Source: Firmicutes bacterium UBA2058
Lineage (GTDB): Bacteria; Bacillota; Clostridia; Tissierellales; Sedimentibacteraceae
Direction of reading: 5' to 3'
Assembly (NCBI GenBank): GCA_002332905.1
Contig: DDAM01000041.1
Span: forward strand, 1-17,792
Length of the DNA stretch: 17,792 nt
In this document: positions 1-5,891 of the stretch, one piece after another
How the letters are laid out: each line of letters opens with the position of its first letter
Position numbering within the stretch: position 1 is the first letter of the stretch
The notes under the pieces: generated by a model
The model's database searches: none
What the model was told of the DNA's origin: nothing
Seen by the model: only the letters and a program-made list of their open reading frames with translations
Program-made: the position numbers and the translations under genes

Positions 1-49
1 ATATAAAATATATAAAATATAGAAAAAATATTATAAAGGATGAAAATAA

Positions 50-1648
50 ATGATAACAGTAACAGAATTAGGCTTACAGTTTGGTGGAAGTAAATTGTTT
101 AGCGATGTAAATTTAAAGTTTACTCCGGGAAATTGTTACGGAGTTATTGGTGCTAATGGAGCAGGGAAATCAACTTTTTTAAGAATATTATCAGGTGAAA
201 TAGATAACTACACAGGTGAAATTTCAATACCTAATAATATTAGAATGTCAGTATTAAAACAGGACCATTATAAGTTTGATGAGTTTCAAGTTTTAGAAAC
301 AGTTATAATGGGAAATGCTAGACTTTATGAAATAATGAAGGAAAAGGATGCATTATATGCAAAAGAGGACTTTACTGACGAGGATGGTGTGAAGGCATCT
401 GAGCTTGAAGGTGAATTTGCGGAAATGAATGGCTGGGATGCAGAAACAGAAGCATCACAATTACTTCAAGGCTTAGGTATTGGCTCTAACTTGCATTATT
501 CATACATGAAGGATTTAAACGGTGGAGAAAAGGTTAAAGTGTTGCTTGCACAAGCTTTATTCGGTCAGCCAGGAATTATACTTCTTGATGAGCCTACAAA
601 CAACCTAGATATACAATCTATAAAGTGGCTTGAAGAATTTTTATTTAACTTTGAAGGAACAGTAATAGTTGTTTCCCACGACAGACACTTTTTAAACAAT
701 GTATGTACACATATTGTTGATATTGACTTTAAAAAAATCAGAATGTATGTTGGTAACTACGACTTCTGGTATGAGTCTAGCCAGTTAATACAACAGCTTA
801 TGAAAGATCAAAATAGAAAAAATGAAGAAAAGATAAAAGAATTACAAAACTTTATACAAAGATTCTCTGCTAATAAATCGAAATCTAAGCAAGCAACTGC
901 TAGAAGAAAGATGTTAGATAAATTATCTGTTGAGGAAATGCCATCTTCATCAAGAAGATATCCATTCGTAGGATTCAAGCCTGATAGAGAGGTTGGTAAT
1001 GAAATATTAACGGTAGAAGGGTTGTCTAAAACTATAGATGGTGTAAAAGTATTAAATAACATTTCCTTTAGAATAAATAAAGGAGATAAAATAGCATTTA
1101 TAGGTGAAAGTGAGCTTGCTCAAACTACATTCTTCAGAATTATAACTGGAGAGATAGAGCAAGACGAGGGAACTTATAAGTGGGGTCAAACTATTACGAC
1201 ATCTTATTTCCCTAAGGATAACTCACAATATTTTAATAATTGTAACTTAAATTTAGTTGATTGGATGAGACAGTTTTCTGAAGAGCAATCAGAAAGCTTT
1301 TTGAGAGGATTTTTAGGTAGAATGTTATTCTCTGGAGATGATGTATTTAAAGAGGCAAAAGTTCTATCTGGAGGAGAAAAGGTTCGTTGTATGCTATCAA
1401 GGATGATGCTTTCAGGTTCAAATGTATTAGTTCTTGACCAACCAACAAACCACTTAGATTTGGAGTCTATAACAGCTTTAAATAACGGATTAATAGATTT
1501 TAAAGAGGTTATACTATTTTCATCTCATGACCACCAGTTGATTCAAACAATTGCTGATAGAATTATAGAATTTACTGAAGACGGTATGATAGATAGACTT
1601 ATGACATACGATGACTACCTAGAAAGAAAAGAAGCAGAAACATTGTAG
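50..1648 (+). CDS. ABC-F family ATP-binding protein, YbiT/YkpA-like
   Basis: Soluble protein of 532 aa with two ABC ATPase domains and no membrane segment, which is the ABC-F layout. Family members act on the ribosome (translation factor or antibiotic protection) rather than in transport. NBD1 is complete: Walker A GANGAGKST at 34-42, signature LNGGEK at 156-161, Walker B LLDEPTNNLD at 178-187 with catalytic Glu181, and switch His210. A charged linker at about 245-300 fits the tRNA-interaction arm. NBD2 is degenerate: its P-loop is GESELAQTT (352-360) without the usual GKT lysine, and Walker B is LDQPTNHLD with Gln464 in place of the catalytic Glu, although the signature LSGGEK (439-444) and His493 are kept. 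The start is supported by AAAGGA at 35-40. It appears monocistronic. The exact ABC-F subgroup and any resistance role cannot be decided from the sequence alone. Confidence 0.93.
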   Translation: MITVTELGLQFGGSKLFSDVNLKFTPGNCYGVIGANGAGKSTFLRILSGEIDNYTGEISIPNNIRMSVLKQDHYKFDEFQVLETVIMGNARLYEIMKEKDALYAKEDFTDEDGVKASELEGEFAEMNGWDAETEASQLLQGLGIGSNLHYSYMKDLNGGEKVKVLLAQALFGQPGIILLDEPTNNLDIQSIKWLEEFLFNFEGTVIVVSHDRHFLNNVCTHIVDIDFKKIRMYVGNYDFWYESSQLIQQLMKDQNRKNEEKIKELQNFIQRFSANKSKSKQATARRKMLDKLSVEEMPSSSRRYPFVGFKPDREVGNEILTVEGLSKTIDGVKVLNNISFRINKGDKIAFIGESELAQTTFFRIITGEIEQDEGTYKWGQTITTSYFPKDNSQYFNNCNLNLVDWMRQFSEEQSESFLRGFLGRMLFSGDDVFKEAKVLSGGEKVRCMLSRMMLSGSNVLVLDQPTNHLDLESITALNNGLIDFKEVILFSSHDHQLIQTIADRIIEFTEDGMIDRLMTYDDYLERKEAETL

Positions 1649-1675
1649 AAAAAAGTAAAGATTATTAGAGGAGTA

Positions 1676-1710
1676 AAGGAGAAGAGAGTTCTCCTTGTCT
1701 CTTCTTTTTT
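1676..1710 (+). terminator. Rho-independent terminator after the ABC-F gene, with a competing hairpin
   Basis: GAAGAGA (1681-1687) pairs with TCTCTTC (1698-1704) and is followed by six T (1705-1710). The upstream arm AAGGAGAA (1676-1683) can instead pair perfectly with TTCTCCTT (1689-1696). The two hairpins are mutually exclusive. Only the first abuts the T-run, so that is the terminating form. Confidence 0.8.
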
Positions 1711-1728
1711 ATTGCCTTTTTTTGTTTT

Positions 1729-1756
1729 TTGAAGTAGAATTAATAGATAATAAAGT
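1729..1756 (+). promoter_or_regulatory. Possible promoter of the XRE-cupin regulator gene
   Basis: TTGAAG (1729-1734) and TAAAGT (1751-1756) are separated by 16 bases. The -10 matches consensus at four of six positions, so this is a tentative call. A short inverted repeat lies just downstream (1770-1782). Confidence 0.35.
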
Positions 1757-1769
1757 TAGGTTAATAGTG

Positions 1770-1782
1770 TGAAAACATTTCA
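1770..1782. promoter_or_regulatory. Short inverted repeat upstream of the XRE-cupin gene, candidate operator
   Basis: TGAAA-ACA-TTTCA is a perfect 5-bp inverted repeat about 40 bases before the XRE-cupin start. A second smaller one, TTAC-GAA-GTAA, follows at about 1790-1800. XRE regulators often autoregulate through such dyads. The assignment is inference from position and symmetry; in AT-rich DNA a 5-bp repeat can be chance. Confidence 0.3.
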
Positions 1783-1821
1783 TACCATGTTACGAAGTAA
1801 AACGGCTTAATGGAGGTTAAT

Positions 1822-2373
1822 ATGAATGGTAATAAAATTAGGCTTCTTAGAAAAGAAAAGGATTTTACTATTGAAAAACTTGCTAGTCTTACTGGATTTA
1901 CAGCAAGCTACATATCGCAGGTAGAAAGAAATAAAATCGAACCTTCCTTAAGTGCTCTTAATAAAATTAGCAATGCTTTAAATGTGTCCTTGTATTATTT
2001 TTTAGAAGAACAAAATAATAAAATGATTATTACAAGAAAAGAGCATAGAAAAACAATAATTTCTGATAATAAAACTAATATTAACTTTCTGACACAGCTT
2101 AGTGAAAATGACGGAATCAAACCTGAATTTTATGTATATGAAATAACCTTGCGATCAAATGAATGGGATAATAGAAATTTCAATGTTTTAAAATGTCATA
2201 AATGTATAGTTGTAAAAAAAGGAACATTGTTAATAGAGTTTAGCAATTCTAATGAAATTTTACAAATAGGAGACAGTATTTATATAGACTCTAATTTACC
2301 ACACAGGTGCTATAATCCTACTTCATTGGATGTAGAAATACTATGCATAACTTCGCAATTAGATTTGTCATGA
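1822..2373 (+). CDS. XRE-family transcriptional regulator with C-terminal cupin domain
   Basis: Protein of 183 aa with an N-terminal helix-turn-helix of the XRE/Cro type at about residues 5-60 (NKIRLLRKEKDFTIEKLASL, then ASYISQVERNKIEPSLSAL). A small cupin beta-barrel follows at about 105-175 (CIVVKKGTLLIEF, LQIGDSIYIDSNLPHRC). In this family the HTH binds an operator and the cupin senses a small ligand, often controlling amine, amino-acid or sulfur metabolism; nothing here identifies the ligand. The ATG at 1822 is preferred over the in-frame ATG at 1810, because GGAGG (1812-1816) lies five bases before it and would fall inside the coding region if 1810 were used. No clear target gene is adjacent; the next gene is a small unknown protein 109 bases downstream. 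Confidence 0.88.
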   Translation: MNGNKIRLLRKEKDFTIEKLASLTGFTASYISQVERNKIEPSLSALNKISNALNVSLYYFLEEQNNKMIITRKEHRKTIISDNKTNINFLTQLSENDGIKPEFYVYEITLRSNEWDNRNFNVLKCHKCIVVKKGTLLIEFSNSNEILQIGDSIYIDSNLPHRCYNPTSLDVEILCITSQLDLS

Positions 2374-2482
2374 AATTTTTTTAATTTATATTAGTGAATA
2401 ATAATAAATAAAAAATAGATAATATTACTAACAATATTAAATAATATTAATAAATATATAACAGTTGAGAGGAGATATGTTT

Positions 2483-2656
2483 ATGCAAAAAAGTTTTGAA
2501 GAATTAAAGAGTGATTTTATAGATGCTAGCTTAGATGAAAAAATAAAAATTTATACGACTGCGGAGAATCTAACAGTAGAGCAGTTTAAAGAGCTTTTAT
2601 GTTATTATCCAATTAAACACCTTGATAAGCTAGAAAAAGCAGTAAATGGAAATTAA
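2483..2656 (+). CDS. Small hypothetical protein (57 aa)
   Basis: I do not recognise this protein. The ATG at 2483 follows AGAGGAG (2468-2474) with an 8-base spacer. An in-frame ATG at 2477 sits too close to that site, and the TTG at 2465 precedes it. The product is small, soluble, charged and mostly helical in character (KSFEELKSDFIDASLDEKIK, then LTVEQFKELLCYYPIKHLDK). It has one Cys, no membrane segment and no evident DNA-binding motif. A good ribosome binding site and a strong terminator right behind it (2671-2704) support a real gene. The 2374-2482 leader is extremely AT-rich. Confidence 0.65.
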   Translation: MQKSFEELKSDFIDASLDEKIKIYTTAENLTVEQFKELLCYYPIKHLDKLEKAVNGN

Positions 2657-2670
2657 GTAATCAAAAATTG

Positions 2671-2704
2671 GCCATACCAAATATAAACTGGTATGGCTTC
2701 TTTT
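2671..2704 (+). terminator. Rho-independent terminator
   Basis: GCCATACCA (2671-2679) pairs perfectly with TGGTATGGC (2689-2697) across a 9-base loop and is followed by TTCTTTT. It ends the transcript carrying the 57-aa protein. Confidence 0.88.
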
Positions 2705-2783
2705 ATAAGTAATACATTATAATAATTTTCCATGAATAAAATCTTCTATTTTGGGAAAGAATGCTGGTAGGAGGTGTTTTTTC

Positions 2784-3692
2784 ATGATTAATATGGATGA
2801 TAAATTTTTAAAAAGGTTATACATCGAGGAAACATTGAAAACTAGAAAGTATATGGGATTTAGATTAGATATAGCATTAGTAAAAACAATAGTAACTATG
2901 GTTGTACTTACTGCATTATATTTATATACTAATGACTTGATTTTTTCAATAATTATAGGACTTCAATTATTTTTAATTTTAACATTATTGAACAAGATGA
3001 CAATTGATAAAAAAATTAAAATTGGAAAGGAAAAATTATCGCAAAGAATAAAAAAAGAAAAATTTAAAAAGAAAATATTCTATTCCGACTATAATGAATT
3101 TGAAAATTTTATTATGCTTTATTTAAATCAGTATCGCTATAAAGATATACATAAAATCAAAGAATATTGCTATAACACAGTAAAAAATGGAGAAATAGTA
3201 TATGTATATCTAATGAAATTTTACGAGGATACATGTATAGAGAAAATAGATATAAGAAATTTGTTGACTATGCTAATTGATGAAAAAGCTAAAAAATCTA
3301 TAGTTATAACGTTAAATGAATTAAGTGATGAAGCTGAGGAAATGTTTGAAAAGTACAAAGATAAAATAAGTGTTGAATTAATAAATTTAGATGATTTATA
3401 TGGATTTGCAGATAAAAATTCACTATTATCTGAAGCATATGAATATAAGGATATTGAAAATTTAGATAAAAAAGTACATAAAAAAACTAGTGACATCATT
3501 GGTAATATTTTTATTAATAAAAAAGTTATTATTTATTTATTAGCTGCTGTACTATTTTATGCAATGCATAGAATAGTATTTAAAAGTCAAATGGGATTAT
3601 ATATAACCTATTACTTTATAATCCTATCAGCAATAAATATAGCTTACAACCTGTATAAGTCGTTTTCTAAAAAGAAGATAGAAAATAAATAG
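2784..3692 (+). CDS. Hypothetical membrane protein, two TM segments at each end and a soluble centre
   Basis: Protein of 302 aa that I do not recognise with certainty. Two hydrophobic stretches near the N-terminus (about residues 28-70; IVTMVVLTALYLY and FSIIIGLQLFLILTLL) are followed by a very Lys-rich stretch. A soluble middle of roughly 150-170 residues comes next, then two further hydrophobic segments close to the C-terminus (VIIYLLAAVLFYAM and ITYYFIILSAINIAY). The end of the middle domain, KSIVITLNELSDEAEEMFEK then ISVELINLDDLYGFA, resembles the last strand-helix-strand of Mrr-type restriction-endonuclease folds. I see no D...ExK catalytic set, so this is only a faint resemblance. The ATG at 2784 is chosen because AGGAGGTG (2769-2776) precedes it by 7 bases; the reading frame stays open upstream. 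It is a single gene closed by a long hairpin. Confidence 0.7.
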   Translation: MINMDDKFLKRLYIEETLKTRKYMGFRLDIALVKTIVTMVVLTALYLYTNDLIFSIIIGLQLFLILTLLNKMTIDKKIKIGKEKLSQRIKKEKFKKKIFYSDYNEFENFIMLYLNQYRYKDIHKIKEYCYNTVKNGEIVYVYLMKFYEDTCIEKIDIRNLLTMLIDEKAKKSIVITLNELSDEAEEMFEKYKDKISVELINLDDLYGFADKNSLLSEAYEYKDIENLDKKVHKKTSDIIGNIFINKKVIIYLLAAVLFYAMHRIVFKSQMGLYITYYFIILSAINIAYNLYKSFSKKKIENK

Positions 3693-3712
3693 GAACTTAA
3701 CGATCTAGTGTG

Positions 3713-3750
3713 TAGGTAGAATAAAACAAATTTTATTCTACCTATATATT
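3713..3750 (+). terminator. Long perfect hairpin, probable (bidirectional) terminator
   Basis: TAGGTAGAATAAAA (3713-3726) pairs over 14 bp with TTTTATTCTACCTA (3731-3744) around a CAAA loop. The sequence behind it is AT-rich but lacks a clean T-run. The A-rich inner arm gives a U-rich arm on either strand. Confidence 0.65.
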
Positions 3751-3804
3751 TATAATTAATATTAACTTTAAAGCACGTATAATTCTTATTTTAAAATATT
3801 TATG

Positions 3805-3833
3805 TTGAAAAAAAAGCATTTTTATCTTATAAT
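3805..3833 (+). promoter_or_regulatory. Sigma-A type promoter of pduL
   Basis: TTGAAA (3805-3810), a 17-base spacer and TATAAT (3828-3833) form a near-consensus vegetative promoter 47 bases before the pduL start. No operator symmetry is evident. Confidence 0.8.
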
Positions 3834-3880
3834 TTTATTGGTAAATTAAATAAAATGTAATACTAAAAAGGAGATACAAA

Positions 3881-4456
3881 ATGAGCAAAAAAATACCAGT
3901 AGGATTGTCTAATAAACACGTACACTTGTCACAAAAAGATGTGGATATACTTTTTGGTGAAGGACATCAGTTAACGCCAATTAAAGATTTAGGACAACCT
4001 GGTCAATATGCATGTGATGAGAAGGTTGATTTAGTTGGACCAAAAAGAACTATCAGTGGTGTTAGAGTATTAGGACCGGTAAGAAAAGTATCGCAAGTAG
4101 AGTTATCTTTCAGTGACGGAATTACTTTAGGATTAGGGGATATACCAGTTAGAGATTCTGGAATGCTAGAGGGAACTCCTGGAATTAAATTAGTAGGACC
4201 TAAAGGAGAAGTTGAAATGCCAAATGGTGTTATAGCTGCTTCAAGACATATTCATATGCATACTTCAGATGCAGCTGAATATGGAGTAAAGGATAAAGAT
4301 TTAGTAAAAGTTCCAGTTGAAGGACAAAGAGGACTAGTATTTGATAATGTATTAGTTAGAGTTCATGATACATATGCTTTAGAGTTCCATGTTGATATAG
4401 AGGAAGGAAATGCAGCTGGACTTAAAAATGGTCAATTAGTTGATCTTATAAAATAG
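3881..4456 (+). CDS. pduL: Phosphate acyltransferase (phosphotransacylase), PduL family
   Basis: PduL enzymes convert acyl-CoA plus phosphate to acyl-phosphate plus CoA (acetyl- or propanoyl-). They are unrelated to the classical Pta fold and use a metal centre held by His residues. The hallmarks are present: NKHVHLS (His13 and His15) at the N-terminus and SRHIHMHTSDA (His123, His125, His127) in the second barrel. Conserved blocks such as GVRVLGPVRKVSQVE and RVHDTYALEFHVD are also present. The length of 191 aa fits a free cytosolic form. There is no N-terminal extension before the first barrel, so no microcompartment-targeting helix. AAGGAG (3868-3873) supports the start. It is transcribed alone, a little over 100 bases before the selenoglutaredoxin-ptb-buk operon. 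Its product could be dephosphorylated to make ATP by the Buk-family kinase encoded downstream, but that pairing is inference. Confidence 0.95.
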   Translation: MSKKIPVGLSNKHVHLSQKDVDILFGEGHQLTPIKDLGQPGQYACDEKVDLVGPKRTISGVRVLGPVRKVSQVELSFSDGITLGLGDIPVRDSGMLEGTPGIKLVGPKGEVEMPNGVIAASRHIHMHTSDAAEYGVKDKDLVKVPVEGQRGLVFDNVLVRVHDTYALEFHVDIEEGNAAGLKNGQLVDLIK

Positions 4457-4474
4457 TAACAAATATATAATATA

Positions 4475-4500
4475 TAGAGGCAAAATTTATTTTGCCTCTA
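4475..4500 (+). terminator. Perfect hairpin after pduL, probable terminator
   Basis: TAGAGGCAAAA (4475-4485) pairs over 11 bp with TTTTGCCTCTA (4490-4500) across a TTTA loop. There is no proper T-run behind it, so termination may be partial and read-through into the next operon is possible. Confidence 0.6.
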
Positions 4501-4531
4501 AATTCATATAATAAATTTATTTAAATGGCTT

Positions 4532-4576
4532 AACGTAGTTGAGAATATAATAGCTTCAACTTCAACGTAGTTGAGA
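4532..4576. repeat. Two direct copies of AACGTAGTTGAGA flanking a -10 box, candidate operator
   Basis: Identical 13-mers lie at 4532-4544 and 4564-4576, offset by exactly 32 bp (about three helical turns). Each holds a near-palindrome of the form YAAC-GTA-GTTG. A TATAAT (4546-4551) lies between them. No good -35 is visible at standard spacing, which would fit an activated promoter. A tandem CTTCAAC/TTCAAC precedes the second copy. The operator role is inference. Confidence 0.45.
4546..4551 (+). promoter_or_regulatory. Candidate -10 box of the selenoglutaredoxin-ptb-buk operon
   Basis: A perfect TATAAT about 50 bases before the start of the first gene, bracketed by the two 13-bp repeats. The -35 region is poor, so the element is a tentative call. 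Confidence 0.4.
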
Positions 4577-4601
4577 CTATATAAAAGGAGATTTAGGAAT
4601 T

Positions 4602-4889
4602 ATGGGAAATGAAAAAATTCTTTATGGAAGTCAACACTGACCTGGATGTGCTCCAGTCAAAGAGTTTCTTGACACAAATAATTTTGAATATACGTATGTT
4701 GATATTACCGAAAGCATGAAAAATTTGAAGGAATTTATAAAAATAAGAGATACCCATGATACTTATAAAGGTATAAGAGGAAGAGCCATGGTTGGTATAC
4801 CTATGCTTAAAATAGGTGATGAGGTAATCATAGGTTTAAGTGAAGAAAAGTTGCTTGAAATAGTTGAAAAATATAAAGAGGTGGAATAA
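4602..4889 (+). CDS. Selenocysteine-containing glutaredoxin-like protein (UGA at codon 13)
   Basis: Reading 4602-4889 with the TGA at 4638-4640 as selenocysteine gives a 95-residue protein with a complete thioredoxin-fold glutaredoxin pattern: a first strand KILYGSQH, redox motif Sec13-Pro-Gly-Cys16, helix APVKEFLDTN, strand YTYVDIT, and a cis-Pro segment MVGIPML around Pro67. The UPGC motif sits exactly where glutaredoxins have CPxC, and the 82 sense codons after the TGA continue the domain without a break. The layout, including the KIRDTHDTYKGI region before GIP, resembles the glutaredoxin-related proteins of clostridia; selenoprotein glutaredoxins are known there. Its role is probably thiol-disulfide exchange with a more reactive Sec nucleophile. 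AAGGAG (4585-4590) is 11 bases upstream. The stop TAA abuts the ptb TTG start with no gap. Alternative: a cysteine-to-stop mutation creating a pseudogene. The intact downstream frame and the hairpin after UGA argue against it. Confidence 0.87.
4656..4673 (+). promoter_or_regulatory. Putative bacterial SECIS hairpin
   Basis: GTCAA-GA (4656-4660 and 4662-4663, with A4661 bulged) pairs with TCTTGAC (4667-4673) around a minimal GUU loop (4664-4666). The loop G is 24 nt after the UGA, inside the distance usually given for bacterial SECIS elements, and the loop carries the G-U dinucleotide expected for SelB binding. A second hairpin, CTGGA/TCCAG (4642-4646 and 4652-4656), lies between it and the UGA. 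Structure was judged by eye. Confidence 0.6.
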
Positions 4890-5798
4890 TTGAAATTAAA
4901 AGATATTGAAAATTTGCTGCATAGCGATAAAAGAATGAGACTTGCAGTTGTTGCTGCTGAAGAGGAAAATGTTTTAATAGCAGTAGATGATGCATATAAA
5001 AATAATATTGCTATTCCCGTTTTAATTGGGGATGCACAAAAAATAAAAGAAATAGCTGACAACACAAATATTAATATTGACAAATATGAGCTAGTAAATT
5101 CTGATAGCTTAGAAAAATCAGCAGAAATAGCAGTAAAAATGGTTCGTGAAGGTAAAGCTGATTTCTTAATAAAAGGATTAATTGATACATCAATATTAGT
5201 TAAACAGGTACTAAATAAAGAATATGGACTTACTACAGGAAAAACATTAAGTCATGTTATGGCTTATGATGTGCCAGAATATCATAAGCTTTTATACCTA
5301 ACAGATGGCGGCATAATGACATATCCAGATCTAGAAGGTAAAAAGCATATATTAGAAAATGCAGTTGATGTTCTTAAGGCATTAAATTATAAAGAAATAA
5401 AGGTAGCTTGTTTAGCAGCTAAGGAAAAATTAAATCCTAAAATGCCGCCAACTGTAGACGGTGATGCTCTTAAAAAAATGTGTGAAGCAGGTGAATTCGC
5501 AGAGGGTGTAATAGTTGAAGGACCAATATCATTTGACCTTGCTATATCTAAAGAAGCAGCTGAAATCAAAAAATACAACAGTCCTGTTGCGGGTGATGCT
5601 GATATACTACTTGTTCCAAACATTGAAATGGGCAATGGCATAGGAAAAACTATGACTTACTTCGGCAATGCATTAAGTGCCGGAATTATAGTAGGAGCAA
5701 GCGCTCCTGTAGTGTTAGTTTCAAGAGCTGACTCATATGATTCAAAATATTACTCAATCTTATTAGGAGCTTTAGTTGCACAAAATAATAGAAAGTAG
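4890..5798 (+). CDS. ptb: Phosphate butyryltransferase (Ptb)
   Basis: Ptb converts butyryl-CoA (or branched acyl-CoA) plus phosphate into acyl-phosphate plus CoA in the cytosol. The 302-aa length is normal for the family. Family-typical blocks include RLAVVAAEEENVLIAVDDAY at the N-terminus, then FLIKGLIDTSILVKQVLNKE, LLYLTDGGIMTYPDLE, VEGPISFDLAISKEAAE, and near the C-terminus ILLVPNIEMGNGIGKTM with APVVLVSRADSYDSKYYSI. The start is TTG at 4890, directly after the TAA of the selenoglutaredoxin gene, with GAGGTGG (4878-4884) five bases upstream, so translation of the two is probably coupled. The following buk gene makes a standard ptb-buk pair. Specificity for butyryl versus isobutyryl or isovaleryl cannot be read from sequence. 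Confidence 0.95.
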   Translation: MKLKDIENLLHSDKRMRLAVVAAEEENVLIAVDDAYKNNIAIPVLIGDAQKIKEIADNTNINIDKYELVNSDSLEKSAEIAVKMVREGKADFLIKGLIDTSILVKQVLNKEYGLTTGKTLSHVMAYDVPEYHKLLYLTDGGIMTYPDLEGKKHILENAVDVLKALNYKEIKVACLAAKEKLNPKMPPTVDGDALKKMCEAGEFAEGVIVEGPISFDLAISKEAAEIKKYNSPVAGDADILLVPNIEMGNGIGKTMTYFGNALSAGIIVGASAPVVLVSRADSYDSKYYSILLGALVAQNNRK

Positions 5799-5801
5799 GA
5801 A

Positions 5802-5877
5802 GAGTGAAATAAAAAAACATTTCACTCAGCGTAAAACGAGTTTTACACTGAAATTTTTAGATACCGCAAAGCGGTGT
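5802..5877 (+). repeat. Three tandem hairpins between ptb and buk
   Basis: Hairpin 1: GAGTGAAAT (5802-5810) with ATTTCACTC (5819-5827) over an A-rich loop. Hairpin 2: CAGCGTAAAAC (5827-5837) with GTTTTACACTG (5840-5850), one mismatch and a GA loop. Hairpin 3: ATACCGC (5861-5867) with GCGGTGT (5871-5877) and an AAA loop, placed four bases before the buk GGAGG. There is no long T-run, so intrinsic termination is unlikely. Processing, stability control or tuning of buk translation are possible. Confidence 0.6.
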
Positions 5878-5891
5878 AACGGAGGAAGTTT

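Noticed and set aside
2374..2482. Repeated AATATT-type motifs in the AT-rich gap before the 57-aa gene
   Set aside because: Such short A/T words are expected by chance at this base composition; no defined repeat unit or spacing emerges.
4602..4640. The glutaredoxin gene as a pseudogene broken by a nonsense mutation
   Set aside because: The only stop is TGA, at the exact redox Cys position. The rest of the frame is intact, tightly packed against ptb, and followed by a SECIS-like hairpin.
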